Shown here: positions 8,923 to 17,999 of the stretch, piece by piece
Numbering within the stretch: position 1 is the first letter of the stretch
Layout: each line of letters begins with the position of its first letter
The notes under the pieces: generated by a model
Seen by the model: the letters and a program-made list of their open reading frames with translations, nothing else
Databases searched by the model: none
What the model was told of the DNA's origin: nothing
NCBI RefSeq assembly: GCF_041261205.1
Contig: NZ_JBGCCH010000005.1
Span: forward strand, 431,568-495,567
Direction of reading: 5' to 3'
DNA from: Catenulispora sp. MAP5-51
GTDB taxonomy: Bacteria; Actinomycetota; Actinomycetes; Streptomycetales; Catenulisporaceae
Length of the DNA: 64,000 nt
Made by a program: the position numbers and the translations under genes

Positions 8923-10751
8923 TCATGCGAAACCTGACCACAGCGCTCGCCGCGGCGACTACGTCTGTACTCCCGCTTGGCTCGAAGACGAGACGACGCC
9001 GTCGAGACGTCCTCGGGCTGGGACCGTCCAGCCTTGGCGTGGGGACGAAGACTCTGGCCATCGGCGAGCGCACGTTCGCCGCGACGTTCGCCGTTGCCGG
9101 CTACCCGGCCGAGGTCGGCAACGGCTGGCTGGAGCCGCTGCTGTCCTACCCGGCGCGCATCGACGTCGCCATCCACGTCGAGCCCATCCCCGCGCCCGTG
9201 GCAGCCGACCGGCTTCGCAAGCAACGTGCCCGCATCGAGTCCGGACGCCGGCAGTCCGCCGAGCGCGGTCGTCTCGACGACCCGATCACCGAGTCCGCGG
9301 CCGCCGACGCCCGCGAACTCGCCTATCGCGTAGCGTGCGGGGAGGGCAGGCTGTTCGACGTCGGGATCTACATCACCGTCTTCGCCGACTCCGAGGACCA
9401 ACTCACCGAGACTGTGGCTGCGGTGCGGTCGGTGGCCGACGGGATGCTGCTGCGCCTGGTCCCCGCGACCTTCCGCACCGTACAGGGCTGGTGCACGACG
9501 CTGCCGCTGGGCCTGGACGGCCTGAAGATCCGGCGCACGTTCGACACCGACGCGCTGGCAGCCTGCTTCCCGTTTACCTCCGACCAGCTCGCACAGGCCG
9601 CAAGCTCGACAGTGCCTGTGCTCCTGGGAGTGAACGGCACCGGGGCCGGCGTGGTGTGCTTCGACCGTTGGAGCCTCGACAACCACAACTCGGTGGTGTT
9701 GGCGCGTTCGGGCGCAGGCAAGTCCTACCTGACCAAGCTCGACATCCTCAGATCGCTGTATCAGGGCGTGCAGGTCTTGGTGGTTGACCCCGAACAAGAG
9801 TACGTACGACTGGCAGAGGCCGTGGGTGGCACCGTCGTCGAACTCGGGGCGCCGGGGGTTCGGATCAATCCGTTCGACCTACCGACGCAGGAGCGCACAA
9901 AGGACGCGGTGCAAAGGCGGGCACTGTTCGCCCACACCGTCGTCGCGGTGCTACTGGGCAGCGAACTGACCGCCGCCCAGCGTGCGGTGCTCGACACTGC
10001 GATCCTCACTGCCTACGTCCAGGCCGGGATCACCGATGACGTCTCCACCCACACCCGTGCGGCGCCGACTCTTTCCGACGTCGCACGGGTGTTGGCGGAC
10101 ACCGGGACGCCAGACGCGGTTGCACTTGCCGAGCGCCTCACGCCTTACGTCACCGGCTCCTTCGCCGGGCTCTTGGACGGGTCCACCACCACGGCGGCCG
10201 ATGGCCACCTGGTCGTGTTCGCGCTCAAGCACCTGCCAGAGGAACTTAAGGCGATCGGCACGTTGCTGGTCCTGGACGCTATCTGGCGGCAAGTCACGTC
10301 TCCCGAACGCCGTCAGCGTCTGTGCGTCGTCGATGAGGCATGGCTGCTGATGAAGGAGCCTGCTGGAGCCCGCTTCCTGTTCCGCATGGCCAAGGCAGCG
10401 CGCAAGCATTGGGCTGGGTTGGCAGTTGTCACCCAGGACGCCGCCGATCTGCTCGGCACGGACCTGGGGCAGGCCGTCGTCGCCAACGCGGCCACCCAGA
10501 TTCTGCTGCGCCAGGCGCCGCAGGCCATCGATCAGGTCGCCACCGCGTTCCGCCTGTCAGAGGGCGAGCGCGCCTACCTGCTCACCGCCACGCGTGGATC
10601 CGGCCTGATCAACACCGGGGCAAGCCGTGCTGCGTTCGCCGCCGTCGCATCCGACAATGAGCACCTGCTGGCCACCACGGACCCCGCCGAGTTGGCCGCG
10701 TTCACGGACAACGTAGCCCCGGTCCAGGAGGAAGAAGACGAGGCCCGGTGA
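8919..10751 (+). CDS. VirB4-like T4SS ATPase
   Basis: A 610-residue cytoplasmic ATPase that powers pilin assembly and substrate transfer. Walker A is ARSGAGKSYL at about residues 262-271 and Walker B is LCVVDEAWLLM at about 468-478, followed by the VirB4-typical segment with KAARKHWAGLAVVTQDAADL. The N-terminal third is the divergent domain that contacts the membrane subunits. Its length is typical for actinobacterial VirB4 proteins. ATGA overlap with the PrgI-like gene and TGATG overlap with the VirD4-like gene show tight coupling. Confidence 0.92.
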   Translation: MIMRNLTTALAAATTSVLPLGSKTRRRRRDVLGLGPSSLGVGTKTLAIGERTFAATFAVAGYPAEVGNGWLEPLLSYPARIDVAIHVEPIPAPVAADRLRKQRARIESGRRQSAERGRLDDPITESAAADARELAYRVACGEGRLFDVGIYITVFADSEDQLTETVAAVRSVADGMLLRLVPATFRTVQGWCTTLPLGLDGLKIRRTFDTDALAACFPFTSDQLAQAASSTVPVLLGVNGTGAGVVCFDRWSLDNHNSVVLARSGAGKSYLTKLDILRSLYQGVQVLVVDPEQEYVRLAEAVGGTVVELGAPGVRINPFDLPTQERTKDAVQRRALFAHTVVAVLLGSELTAAQRAVLDTAILTAYVQAGITDDVSTHTRAAPTLSDVARVLADTGTPDAVALAERLTPYVTGSFAGLLDGSTTTAADGHLVVFALKHLPEELKAIGTLLVLDAIWRQVTSPERRQRLCVVDEAWLLMKEPAGARFLFRMAKAARKHWAGLAVVTQDAADLLGTDLGQAVVANAATQILLRQAPQAIDQVATAFRLSEGERAYLLTATRGSGLINTGASRAAFAAVASDNEHLLATTDPAELAAFTDNVAPVQEEEDEAR

Positions 10752-13246
10752 TGCGAATCCGAGCTACTGCCGGCGTGCCGCACGGACCTCTGGTCAGGTT
10801 CCTGATCGATCCCGGCTCCTTCTATACAGAGACGTGGCGCAGCATCTGCGGGTTCCTCACAGTGTGGTGGCCCGTGGCAGTGTTTTCGTCCATCGCGCTT
10901 ACCGGCACGCTCGTCGGAGCACGGCTGGTACTCCATGCTCGGCAGCACAGACTGATGAGCGCCGATGCCCGGGTCATTGAGGTACAGGTGCCGCCAAGCG
11001 TGAATCCGGCTGCGGCGGAGGCCTTCTGGGCACACCTTCACGCCTTGCTGCGACCCACCTGGCGTCGCATCTGCTCTGGTCAGCCGCATCTCGTGCTCGA
11101 ATACTGTTTCGGCCAGCGGGCGGTGTCATTCAGGATCTGGGTTCCAGGAGTACTGCCATCCACGACCGTCGAGGCGGCCGTCGGAGCAGCGTGGCCCGGA
11201 TCGCGAACCATCGTTCACGCGCCAGCACCGACGCCGATGCCGGCCCATCTGGCTGTGACCGGCGGCAGGCTGCGTCTTGCCCGCAACGAGGCGCTGCCGA
11301 CGCGTACCGGACACGACGTCGATCCGCTGTCCGCCTTGCTCTCGGCAGCGCAGGCGCTGACAGCGGGGGAGTTCGCGGCAGTGCAGGTGTTGGCCCGGCC
11401 GGCAACAGGCGCTCGGACCCGTCGGTTCCGCCGCCGCCTGGGCAAGCTGCGCCTGGCTGCGTCCGGTGTGGCCGGACCCTCGCTGCGGATGCAGATGTTC
11501 GATGCGCTCACGCTCGGCGTGGTGTCCAAGGCCCCGAGCAGAATCTCCGGTCGAGTGGACCCGGTTGCCGCTGCCGCGCTGCGTCAGGCGGTGGTGAAGA
11601 ACTCCGGATCGCTGTGGGAGACCGAGGTCAGGTATGCGGTGGGGGTCCCCACCCCAGACGGGGTAGAAGAGCGCAGGTGGACTCGGCGTCGCCTGCGTGG
11701 GCTGGCGCATGGCTTCGCCTCGGCTTTCGGCATGCACTCCGGATTGAACTGGTGGGCACGCAAACCGCTGCGCGACCCGGACCGTGCGATGGCCCAGCGC
11801 TGGTTGGCTCGAGGACACCTTGTCTCGACCGTCGAGTTGGCCGCCCTGGCACACCTTCCGCTCGACGGCGACATGGCTGGCGTAGTGCGAGCCGGGGCGC
11901 AGTGTGTCGCGCCGCCGCCGCAGGTGACGGCTAATGCCTCCTGCTCATCGACCGAGGCGCGACTGCTAGGGGACTCCGATGCCGGGACGTCGTCCGTGAT
12001 TGGGCTCCGGATCGCGGACGGACGTCAGCACGCTCACATCCTCGGCGCGACGGGCTGCGGCAAGTCGACCCTGATGGGCCGCATAATCCTCGACGATGTC
12101 GCCGCGTGCCGCGGCGTGATGGTCATCGATCCAAAGGGCGACCTGGTCGCGGACGTGCTCGACCGGCTTCCGGACGAGACACGGCATCGGGTAGTGCTGA
12201 TTGACCCGATCGCAGAACTACCCGCTGGCGAGCTGCGACCATGCCTGAACGTGCTGGCCGAAGGCGATCCGGAGCTGATGGTGGACAACCTGGTCGGCAT
12301 CTTCCGGCGGATCTTTGCCTCGTCGTGGGGCCCGCGGACCGACGACGTACTGCGGGCGTCGTGCCTGACTCTGCTCGCCACCGCCGAGGCGCGAACCAAG
12401 CCCCCGACACTCGCCGAGGTGCCGAGGCTGTTGGCCGATCGGAACTACCGCGAGCGCGTCGTCCGCGAGTTGCCCGATGATCGCACCGGCTCGGTGGCCG
12501 CGAGTATCGCCGTGCTCAACGACTTCTGGGATGGCTACCGGAACCTGTCCGAGGCTGGGAGACAGGCGGTGTGCGCGCCCCTGCTGAACAAGCTGCGGGC
12601 GTTTCTGCTGCGTGACTTCGTCGCCCAGACCGTCGCTCGTGAGCAGTCCACCGTCAACCTCAGGAAGGTGTTGGACGGAGGGATCCTTCTGGTCCGGCTT
12701 CCCAAAGGCGTTCTTGGCGACGAAACCGCCCGATTGCTGGGATCGTTCATCGTCGCCGCGGCTTGGCAGGCCGCCAGCGAGCGGGCCAAGTCGGAGCAGG
12801 GGGCCCGGATCGATGCGTCCTTATATATCGACGAGGCGGCGAACTTCCTCAACCTGCCCTACCCGCTGGAGGACATGCTCGCCGAGGCGCGGGCCTACCG
12901 GCTGTCGCTGGTACTCGCGCACCAGAACCTTGCTCAGCTTACCCCGGAGCTCCGCGAAGGCATCAGCGCGAACACCCGCAACAAGGTGTTCTTCAGCTGC
13001 TCTCCCGAAGACGCCAAGGCCCTCGCTCCGCACGTGGCTCCGCAGCTCACCGAGCATGACCTGGCGCACCTCGACGGCTATCAGGCCGCGGTCCGGCTGT
13101 CCGTGGACGGAGCTCGGACGCCCGCCTTTACGATGCGAACCCGACCCCTGCCCGAGCCTGTCGAGGGCCGGGCCGGCCTCAGGACACGATCGATTACCGA
13201 GAAGAGAAAGGCCGGCCGTGACGACTTCCAAACGAGGCGTGGCTAA
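10748..13246 (+). CDS. VirD4/TraG-like coupling ATPase
   Basis: An 832-residue protein that should bring the DNA substrate to the T4SS channel. It has a membrane helix near residues 35-60 (TVWWPVAVFSSIALTGTLVG), a large N-terminal variable region, Walker A (LGATGCGKSTLMG, about 432-444), VMVIDPKGDLV, Walker B (SLYIDEAANFL, about 691-701), and the sensor region SLVLAHQNLAQLT with SANTRNKVFF. Starting from GTG 10748 or ATG 10751 changes only one residue. A rare TTA leucine codon sits at 12821-12823, just before Walker B. Its 3' end overlaps the next gene by 29 nt. Confidence 0.92.
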   Translation: MMRIRATAGVPHGPLVRFLIDPGSFYTETWRSICGFLTVWWPVAVFSSIALTGTLVGARLVLHARQHRLMSADARVIEVQVPPSVNPAAAEAFWAHLHALLRPTWRRICSGQPHLVLEYCFGQRAVSFRIWVPGVLPSTTVEAAVGAAWPGSRTIVHAPAPTPMPAHLAVTGGRLRLARNEALPTRTGHDVDPLSALLSAAQALTAGEFAAVQVLARPATGARTRRFRRRLGKLRLAASGVAGPSLRMQMFDALTLGVVSKAPSRISGRVDPVAAAALRQAVVKNSGSLWETEVRYAVGVPTPDGVEERRWTRRRLRGLAHGFASAFGMHSGLNWWARKPLRDPDRAMAQRWLARGHLVSTVELAALAHLPLDGDMAGVVRAGAQCVAPPPQVTANASCSSTEARLLGDSDAGTSSVIGLRIADGRQHAHILGATGCGKSTLMGRIILDDVAACRGVMVIDPKGDLVADVLDRLPDETRHRVVLIDPIAELPAGELRPCLNVLAEGDPELMVDNLVGIFRRIFASSWGPRTDDVLRASCLTLLATAEARTKPPTLAEVPRLLADRNYRERVVRELPDDRTGSVAASIAVLNDFWDGYRNLSEAGRQAVCAPLLNKLRAFLLRDFVAQTVAREQSTVNLRKVLDGGILLVRLPKGVLGDETARLLGSFIVAAAWQAASERAKSEQGARIDASLYIDEAANFLNLPYPLEDMLAEARAYRLSLVLAHQNLAQLTPELREGISANTRNKVFFSCSPEDAKALAPHVAPQLTEHDLAHLDGYQAAVRLSVDGARTPAFTMRTRPLPEPVEGRAGLRTRSITEKRKAGRDDFQTRRG

Positions 13247-14105
13247 GGCGATCACTGCGACCACGCCAGTCGGGAACCGGCTCACCCCACGTGACATCGA
13301 GATGCTTCGCCTCGTCGCAGAGCACCGCATGCTCACCAGCACCCAGCTGGCGACTGCGGTGATCCCCAACGAGCGCACCTGTCGGCTGCGCATCGGGGTC
13401 TTGCGGGAGCTCGGGCTGGTGGAGACCTTTCGTCCGCCGCGGGTCGCCGGGTCGGCTCCTCTGCACTGTGTGGCCACCGGCAAAGCCCTCCGGCTCTTGG
13501 CCGAGGCGGGCTACGCCGACCGGGTCCCAGCGGTACGTGGCCCGGCCAGGCCTGGAGCCGTGGCCGCGGGTACCGCCTTGCGCGCGGACCTGCCTCACCT
13601 GAGCGGGGCCAACGAAGTGTTCTGCCAGCTGCGGGCTGCGGCCCGCGTATCAAAGGGCCGAGCCGCGCTGGAGGAGTGGCGCTCGGAGTGGTCCGCTTCC
13701 CGCGCGTTCGGGGGCCAAGTCCGTCCCGACGGGTTCGCCTGCTGGCGCGACGGGACGACCTGGTGCGAGTTCTTCTTCGAGTACGACACCGGGACCGAGG
13801 CACTGCACCGACTCGTCGCCAAGCTGCGTAGCTACGCGGACTTGGCCGCGGCCACCGCAGTCAGCGCACCGGTGCTCTTCTGGCTGCCCGGTGCGGAGCG
13901 AGAAGACAACCTGCGGCGCGAGCTGGCTGGCACTCCGTTCGGTGTGCCGGTCGCGACCACTCACGGGCATCCGCGGGCCGTCGGTCCCCACAGGGCAGTG
14001 TGGCGGCCGGCGTGGGAGTCCGACGGTGAGCGGATGACCCTGGCAGGGCTTGGCGTGGCGGCGTCCGTCCGGCTTCGTGCACCGCAACGGCGGCATGCCA
14101 TCTGA
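13218..14105 (+). CDS. Replication-relaxation family protein
   Basis: A 295-residue protein resembling the Replic_Relax family (PF13814) of actinobacterial plasmids and ICEs. A winged helix starts at DIEMLRLVAEHRMLTSTQLA, and a C-terminal domain includes EEWRSEWSASRAF, RPDGFACW and FFFEYDTGTEALHRL. Family members are thought to act in plasmid DNA processing or replication initiation; the biochemical role is poorly known. With no classical relaxase in view, it is a candidate for initiating transfer. The start GTG 13218 has GAGAAAGG upstream and lies inside the end of the coupling-protein gene. Confidence 0.8.
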   Translation: MTTSKRGVAKAITATTPVGNRLTPRDIEMLRLVAEHRMLTSTQLATAVIPNERTCRLRIGVLRELGLVETFRPPRVAGSAPLHCVATGKALRLLAEAGYADRVPAVRGPARPGAVAAGTALRADLPHLSGANEVFCQLRAAARVSKGRAALEEWRSEWSASRAFGGQVRPDGFACWRDGTTWCEFFFEYDTGTEALHRLVAKLRSYADLAAATAVSAPVLFWLPGAEREDNLRRELAGTPFGVPVATTHGHPRAVGPHRAVWRPAWESDGERMTLAGLGVAASVRLRAPQRRHAI

Positions 14106-14224
14106 GCTGGGATTACACGCGGCTTTTACCCACTGTCTGTGGTGGTCCTGGCCCGAGCCGGGACCACCGTGCGGCCGTCTGATCGGAGCCTGTCATCAGC
14201 ACGCCGGCTCGCTTCACCGCGCTC

Positions 14225-14869
14225 GTGGCATCCGTTTTTACCTTCCTTATCGTCCTGATCATCGCCGCTGCCTCGGCTGTCACCGCCGCGATCTCCAACC
14301 CTTTGGGCGCGGTCTGGCACGCCGTGGCCCATGACTCTGCCCGCACTCCGACGGTCTTCAGCGGCGAGGCCTATCTCGATCTCATCGTCGCCGCGGAGCG
14401 CAACGCCCCTACCATCCAGGCCACCGTCGCGATCTCATTTGCGGCTGCCCAGCTCGGGCGTCCATATGTCTGGGGCGGAACCGGGACAAACAACAACCTG
14501 GCGGGATACGATTGTTCTGGACTCACGCAGGCCGCTTATAGATACGCAGGAGTCGGCATCCCGAGAGTCGCAACTGCTCAATACGAGGCGGGCAATAAAG
14601 TCGATTTGAAAAGCCTTCTTCCCGGAGATCTTGTCTATTACGGGAGTACGGCTTTTGCCCACCACGTCGCGATCTACCTCGGGTCTGTCGGTGGAGTGCA
14701 GATAGTCCTGGACGCGCCCAGGCCTGGCGCCGTCGTCCGCCTCGATCCGCTGAACGCCGGGGGAGATCTCTTCGCGGCCACGCGCCCTGCCGCCGCATCC
14801 TCCAGTACCCCCACCGCTACACCCCCCAGTCGCCCCAGCAATGGCCAGCATCTCGCTGGAAGGGTGTAA
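14225..14869 (+). CDS. NlpC/P60 peptidoglycan hydrolase of the T4SS
   Basis: A 214-residue exported enzyme with an N-terminal membrane anchor (FTFLIVLIIAAASAVTAAI) and a C-terminal NlpC/P60 domain. Visible are the entry motif LGRPYVWGG, the catalytic Cys in YDCSGLTQ and the catalytic His in AHHVAIYLG. It should cut the peptide stem of peptidoglycan so that the transfer channel can cross the wall, a standard component of Gram-positive T4SS. The annotated start is GTG 14225. A good GGAG lies at 14185-14188, but the in-frame codon after it (14192) is GTC, so the true N-terminus is uncertain. The Ala/Pro/Thr-rich tail is probably flexible. Confidence 0.88.
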   Translation: MASVFTFLIVLIIAAASAVTAAISNPLGAVWHAVAHDSARTPTVFSGEAYLDLIVAAERNAPTIQATVAISFAAAQLGRPYVWGGTGTNNNLAGYDCSGLTQAAYRYAGVGIPRVATAQYEAGNKVDLKSLLPGDLVYYGSTAFAHHVAIYLGSVGGVQIVLDAPRPGAVVRLDPLNAGGDLFAATRPAAASSSTPTATPPSRPSNGQHLAGRV

Positions 14870-15192
14870 TAGCAGGTCAGTGCAGCATTTACCGACAGCG
14901 GCGCCCGCCCGACAGATCGTGATACACGATCTCTGTCATCTTCTCGCCCGGTGCTCACGCGGCCGTCTTCCGGCCTCTGGCCGTCTACGGCTGCTAGCAG
15001 GCTGAAGCAGCCGGCCGGCATTCTGCCGACCCTGCATACGCCAGACGTGTTTCTCCCGCCGGCTCCGGCGGGGTCGGCGTGCGCAGAACACTGCGAAGTG
15101 CCCCGAGTTATTGATCGAAGATGAATAGACGATTCTGGCCGAGGCGCAAGATATGTGCAAAGAATCCGTAGTCCAAATGGGTGAATAAAGGG
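14870..15192. other. No supported gene
   Basis: About 320 bp after the NlpC/P60 gene show no supported reading frame on either strand. GC content falls towards the 3' side (AT-rich around 15115-15190), which fits a promoter or origin region leading to the inverted repeat at 15193-15261. Confidence 0.4.
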
Positions 15193-15261
15193 CCGTTTCG
15201 CCCTTGGATGGTGGCGTATATCGAGATATCTTGGGTACATCAAGAAGTAAGGGCGAAACGG
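15193..15261. promoter_or_regulatory. 13-bp inverted repeat in AT-richer DNA
   Basis: The arms 15193-15205 (CCGTTTCGCCCTT) and 15249-15261 are exact inverted copies separated by 43 bp. The spacer contains TATATCGAGATATC. The DNA is AT-richer than its surroundings and lies between the T4SS operon and the accessory operon. It could be an operator, a promoter or part of oriT/oriV. No function is proven. Confidence 0.45.
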
Positions 15262-15302
15262 GCGATACGGATCGCTAAAGCCAACGGAAGGGATTTCGCA
15301 GA

Positions 15303-15794
15303 ATGATGGCTGGCACGTGCGTGGCGGCACTGAACCTCAACGATGCCGCCAGCCTGATCGAAGCGCGAGGATGGGATCGGATGGCCGATCCTTACGCGGC
15401 AGACGCAACCGGTGGGTTGTCGGTCCGGGGCGCTCTGGGACTCGCGGCGGAGACCAGTCGCCGGAGAGTGTCCGTCACCTCCGAGGACGGCGAAGGTGCT
15501 CTCGCGGCGTACGTGATCGATACGGTGCTGATTCCGATGCATGCGACCTGGGTCACCGACTGCCTCGCGTGTACGCAGTGCCGTGACCACAGGGAGCGTC
15601 CGCTCACATTGATTCGCGCTTCAGGCTGTGCCAATGGGTGTGAGCTGTGCGAAGAGCACGAACATCTGGTCGATCCGCATGGCTATGACCAGCCGCCGAC
15701 CGACGACATCATCGACATGTGGGAGCGTTTGATGCCCCATCAGCGCGACGTGATCACCGGACTGCGGGCGGCTGCGTTGCGCCTCGCGTTGTAG
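15303..15794 (+). CDS. DUF6197-like protein with Cys cluster
   Basis: A 163-residue protein. The first half has the pattern of actinobacterial DUF6197 proteins (an N-terminal helix with AASLIEARGWDR, then a Gly-rich turn and GALGLAAE). The second half has a Cys-rich patch (CLACTQC and CANGCELC), which could bind zinc. Its role is unknown; such genes are common in ICEs and prophages. It opens the accessory gene block and is followed by a strong hairpin, so it may be a monocistronic unit. AAGGGA lies upstream of the ATG. Confidence 0.55.
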   Translation: MMAGTCVAALNLNDAASLIEARGWDRMADPYAADATGGLSVRGALGLAAETSRRRVSVTSEDGEGALAAYVIDTVLIPMHATWVTDCLACTQCRDHRERPLTLIRASGCANGCELCEEHEHLVDPHGYDQPPTDDIIDMWERLMPHQRDVITGLRAAALRLAL

Positions 15795-15800
15795 CTGTGC

Positions 15801-15832
15801 CCCGGCGGCGGGAATAGGCCCCCGCCGCCGGG
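15801..15832 (+). terminator. GC-rich hairpin after the DUF6197-like gene
   Basis: A perfect 12-bp stem (15801-15812 against 15821-15832) with an 8-nt loop begins 6 nt after the stop codon. It lacks a U tract. It fits an actinobacterial terminator or 3'-end processing barrier. Confidence 0.65.
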
Positions 15833-15886
15833 AAACGGTCCCAAACACACCCACCAACCCCGTCAAAGATCGGCAAGGAGTCTGTC

Positions 15887-16111
15887 GTGAACCCTGACAG
15901 CATTATCGCGCAGCTGCGTGAGTTGGCCGCGACCGCCACGCGGGCCGCGAACTCACCCGCCCCATCGTGCGGAGGCACCTGCCCGCACGCCTATCGCGCC
16001 GAAGCCATGGTCGCGCGATTCACCGAACTGGACGCGATCATGTCGCACAGCGGCCGCTTGCCTCGGGCGTGGTCGTCGCTGTTCGTCCCCGCGCAGCGCG
16101 ACTCGCGCTGA
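15887..16111 (+). CDS. Small hypothetical protein
   Basis: A 74-residue, mostly helical protein (GTG start at 15887, AAGGAG 9 nt upstream). It has one CGGTC motif in the middle and a hydrophobic/aromatic tail (AWSSLFV). No family is recognised. It sits between two strong hairpins, like its neighbours in this block. Confidence 0.5.
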   Translation: MNPDSIIAQLRELAATATRAANSPAPSCGGTCPHAYRAEAMVARFTELDAIMSHSGRLPRAWSSLFVPAQRDSR

Positions 16112-16152
16112 CGCCTTCCGCGAGGCTGGCACCACCGCCGCGCCCCTGAACC

Positions 16153-16195
16153 GGCCGCCGGGCTGCTTTTTCACCTCCTTCCCGGCCCGGCGGCC
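16153..16195 (+). terminator. GC-rich hairpin with internal T run
   Basis: A perfect 11-bp stem (16153-16163 against 16185-16195) encloses a 21-nt loop that contains TTTTT. It lies about 40 nt after the preceding stop. It is probably a terminator or attenuator. Confidence 0.55.
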
Positions 16196-16288
16196 ACCTC
16201 ATACCAAACCCCTGACCTACGCCACCGGGGCGGAGCCATGCCGGAAACCGGCCGCCCGCCACCGGACGTCACGATTCGGAGCCACACC

Positions 16289-16672
16289 ATGGCGACAAAC
16301 TCGCCTGCTTTCCCCCTGAACCCCGCACGGCTCGGCCCGTATCTTGCCGCTTGCGGGTTCACCCGCCACCTGATTGGTGACTACCCCGGTTCGATCGGAC
16401 GCGGCCCGGCGATCGTCCACGTCGCGTACCCCGGACACACCGTCGCCGTGGTCGAACTGACCGATCCGAACGATGCCACCGGCCGCGTCTTTACCGAACT
16501 CGCGGTGTTCCCCGCTGGTGCCCGGCGCATCGCGCTGTCCGGCGGCCCAGTGGAACGCGTCCATGCGCAGGTCTTCGACGTGACATTCAGTTCGAACACG
16601 CCGCCCGCCGTGATTCACGCTGCTGCCGTGGCCGCGCTGACCATCCGTCCGCACCTCGCAACCGGCCGCTGA
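16289..16672 (+). CDS. Hypothetical protein of the accessory block
   Basis: A 127-residue protein without membrane segments or cysteine motifs apart from one central Cys. Beta-strand-like stretches (AIVHVAYPGHTVAVVEL, VFTELAVFPAG) and a C-terminal Ala-rich helix suggest a small alpha/beta fold, reminiscent of the DUF317-type proteins further on, but too weakly to assign. ATG 16289 follows CGGAG by 8 nt; an upstream in-frame ATG at 16238 is less well supported. It is probably co-transcribed with the AAA+ gene 38 nt downstream. Confidence 0.5.
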   Translation: MATNSPAFPLNPARLGPYLAACGFTRHLIGDYPGSIGRGPAIVHVAYPGHTVAVVELTDPNDATGRVFTELAVFPAGARRIALSGGPVERVHAQVFDVTFSSNTPPAVIHAAAVAALTIRPHLATGR

Positions 16673-16710
16673 AGCACGGTCTGACAATGACTTTGGGAGC
16701 CACCCCGAAC

Positions 16711-17919
16711 ATGAGCACCACTCCAAACAGCACCGCACCCGCACCCACACCCACACGTCTCGCATCAGGTGCGCTACGCGCTGCCGTGGCCGCGCACCTG
16801 GCGGCTGATCCCTCGACGGCGTTCACTGTCACTCAGGTGGCGAAAGCGCTGTCTGCCTCAGGCGGCGCGGTCGGCAACGCGTTGATGGCTCTTGCGGCCG
16901 TCGATCACGCGCAGCTGACCTGTGAGGCACCACGCCGATTCCAGGCCACCGAGACCAGCGGCGCGGTGGCAACGTTCGCGACCCCGCCGGTGCCAAAGGC
17001 CACCGCTCCGGTTCCGGCCGTCGCGATGGTCAGCGGCCCGGCCCCGGTGGCTGTCGCGCCTGCTGCTGAGACCGTCACGCAGAAGAGACGCGTACCGCAG
17101 CGAACGGTCTCGGCCGAGGCCAAGCAAGGCGCGGTTATGCGACCGAACGGACAGGCGTACCACCCGCGTGATCTGGGCGGGCACCGCGACGTGGAGGTAT
17201 TGGCGAAGCTGCGCGAGGCCGGTATCCCGGCCCTGCTCTACGGCCCGCCCGGCACAGGGAAGACGTCCATGGTCGAGGCCGCGTTCGGCGACCTGATCAC
17301 CGTGGCGGGAGACAACGACACCACGGTTGCGGACCTGATCGGGGAGTACACGCAGAATCCTGACGGCACGTATGAGTTCGTTCACGGGCCGCTGGTGCGC
17401 GCGATGCGCGAGGGACGGGCGCTGCTGGTCGACGACGCGACGCTGATCCCGGCCAACGTACTCGCGGTCCTCTACCCGGCGTTGGACGGTCGCCGCGAGA
17501 TCCATATCAAGGCGCACAAGAACGAACTCGTCTCGGCCGCACCCGGGTTCTACGTGATCGCAGGCCACAACCCCGGGGCTCACGGCGCTGTCCTCACCGA
17601 AGCCCTGTCCTCGCGGTTCTGCTTCCAGGTCGAGGTGTCATCCGATCTGGATCTGGCCAAGTTTCTGGGGATCCACTCCAAGGCGCTGACGATCGCGAAG
17701 AACCTGCGCAAGCGGCAGGCCTCTGGCTCGGTCGGTTGGTGCCCGAACCTGCGGGAGTTGCTCGGGTTCCGCACGGTGGCCGAGGTCCTGGGCGAGGACG
17801 TCGCTTTCGCGAATCTGATCGGGATCGCTCCGCCGGAGGACCGCGCGACCGTCGCCGAGGTCGTCACCGCCGCTCTCGGCCGCGAGGTCTCAGCCCTGGC
17901 TCTCGGCAAGCAGTTGTGA
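16711..17919 (+). CDS. MoxR-type AAA+ ATPase with N-terminal winged helix
   Basis: A 402-residue protein. Residues about 15-70 form a winged-helix-like domain (TVTQVAKALSASGGAVGNAL). A basic linker follows, then an AAA+ module: Walker A GPPGTGKTSM, Walker B ALLVDDATLIP (DD-A instead of DE), sensor 1 FYVIAGHNPGAHG and an Arg finger in EALSSRFCF. It belongs to the MoxR/dynein-related group that usually remodels a partner through a VWA protein, and a VWA gene follows directly. The target is unknown. ATG 16711 is preceded by GGGAG. The winged helix resembles the C-terminal domain of the regulator at 27455-28156. Confidence 0.85.
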   Translation: MSTTPNSTAPAPTPTRLASGALRAAVAAHLAADPSTAFTVTQVAKALSASGGAVGNALMALAAVDHAQLTCEAPRRFQATETSGAVATFATPPVPKATAPVPAVAMVSGPAPVAVAPAAETVTQKRRVPQRTVSAEAKQGAVMRPNGQAYHPRDLGGHRDVEVLAKLREAGIPALLYGPPGTGKTSMVEAAFGDLITVAGDNDTTVADLIGEYTQNPDGTYEFVHGPLVRAMREGRALLVDDATLIPANVLAVLYPALDGRREIHIKAHKNELVSAAPGFYVIAGHNPGAHGAVLTEALSSRFCFQVEVSSDLDLAKFLGIHSKALTIAKNLRKRQASGSVGWCPNLRELLGFRTVAEVLGEDVAFANLIGIAPPEDRATVAEVVTAALGREVSALALGKQL

Positions 17920-17923
17920 GCGT

Positions 17924-17960
17924 GCGGCGGCCGGGCACGCGCATCGCACCCGGCCGCCGC
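17924..17960 (+). terminator. Hairpin between AAA+ and VWA genes
   Basis: A perfect 12-bp stem (17924-17935 against 17949-17960) with a 13-nt loop starts 4 nt after the AAA+ stop. As the VWA gene follows at 18000, it may be an attenuator that makes expression of the two partners unequal, not a full stop. Confidence 0.6.
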
Positions 17961-17999
17961 CCCTGGCCGCACCCCCCGGAACCTGAACGGAGCCTGACC

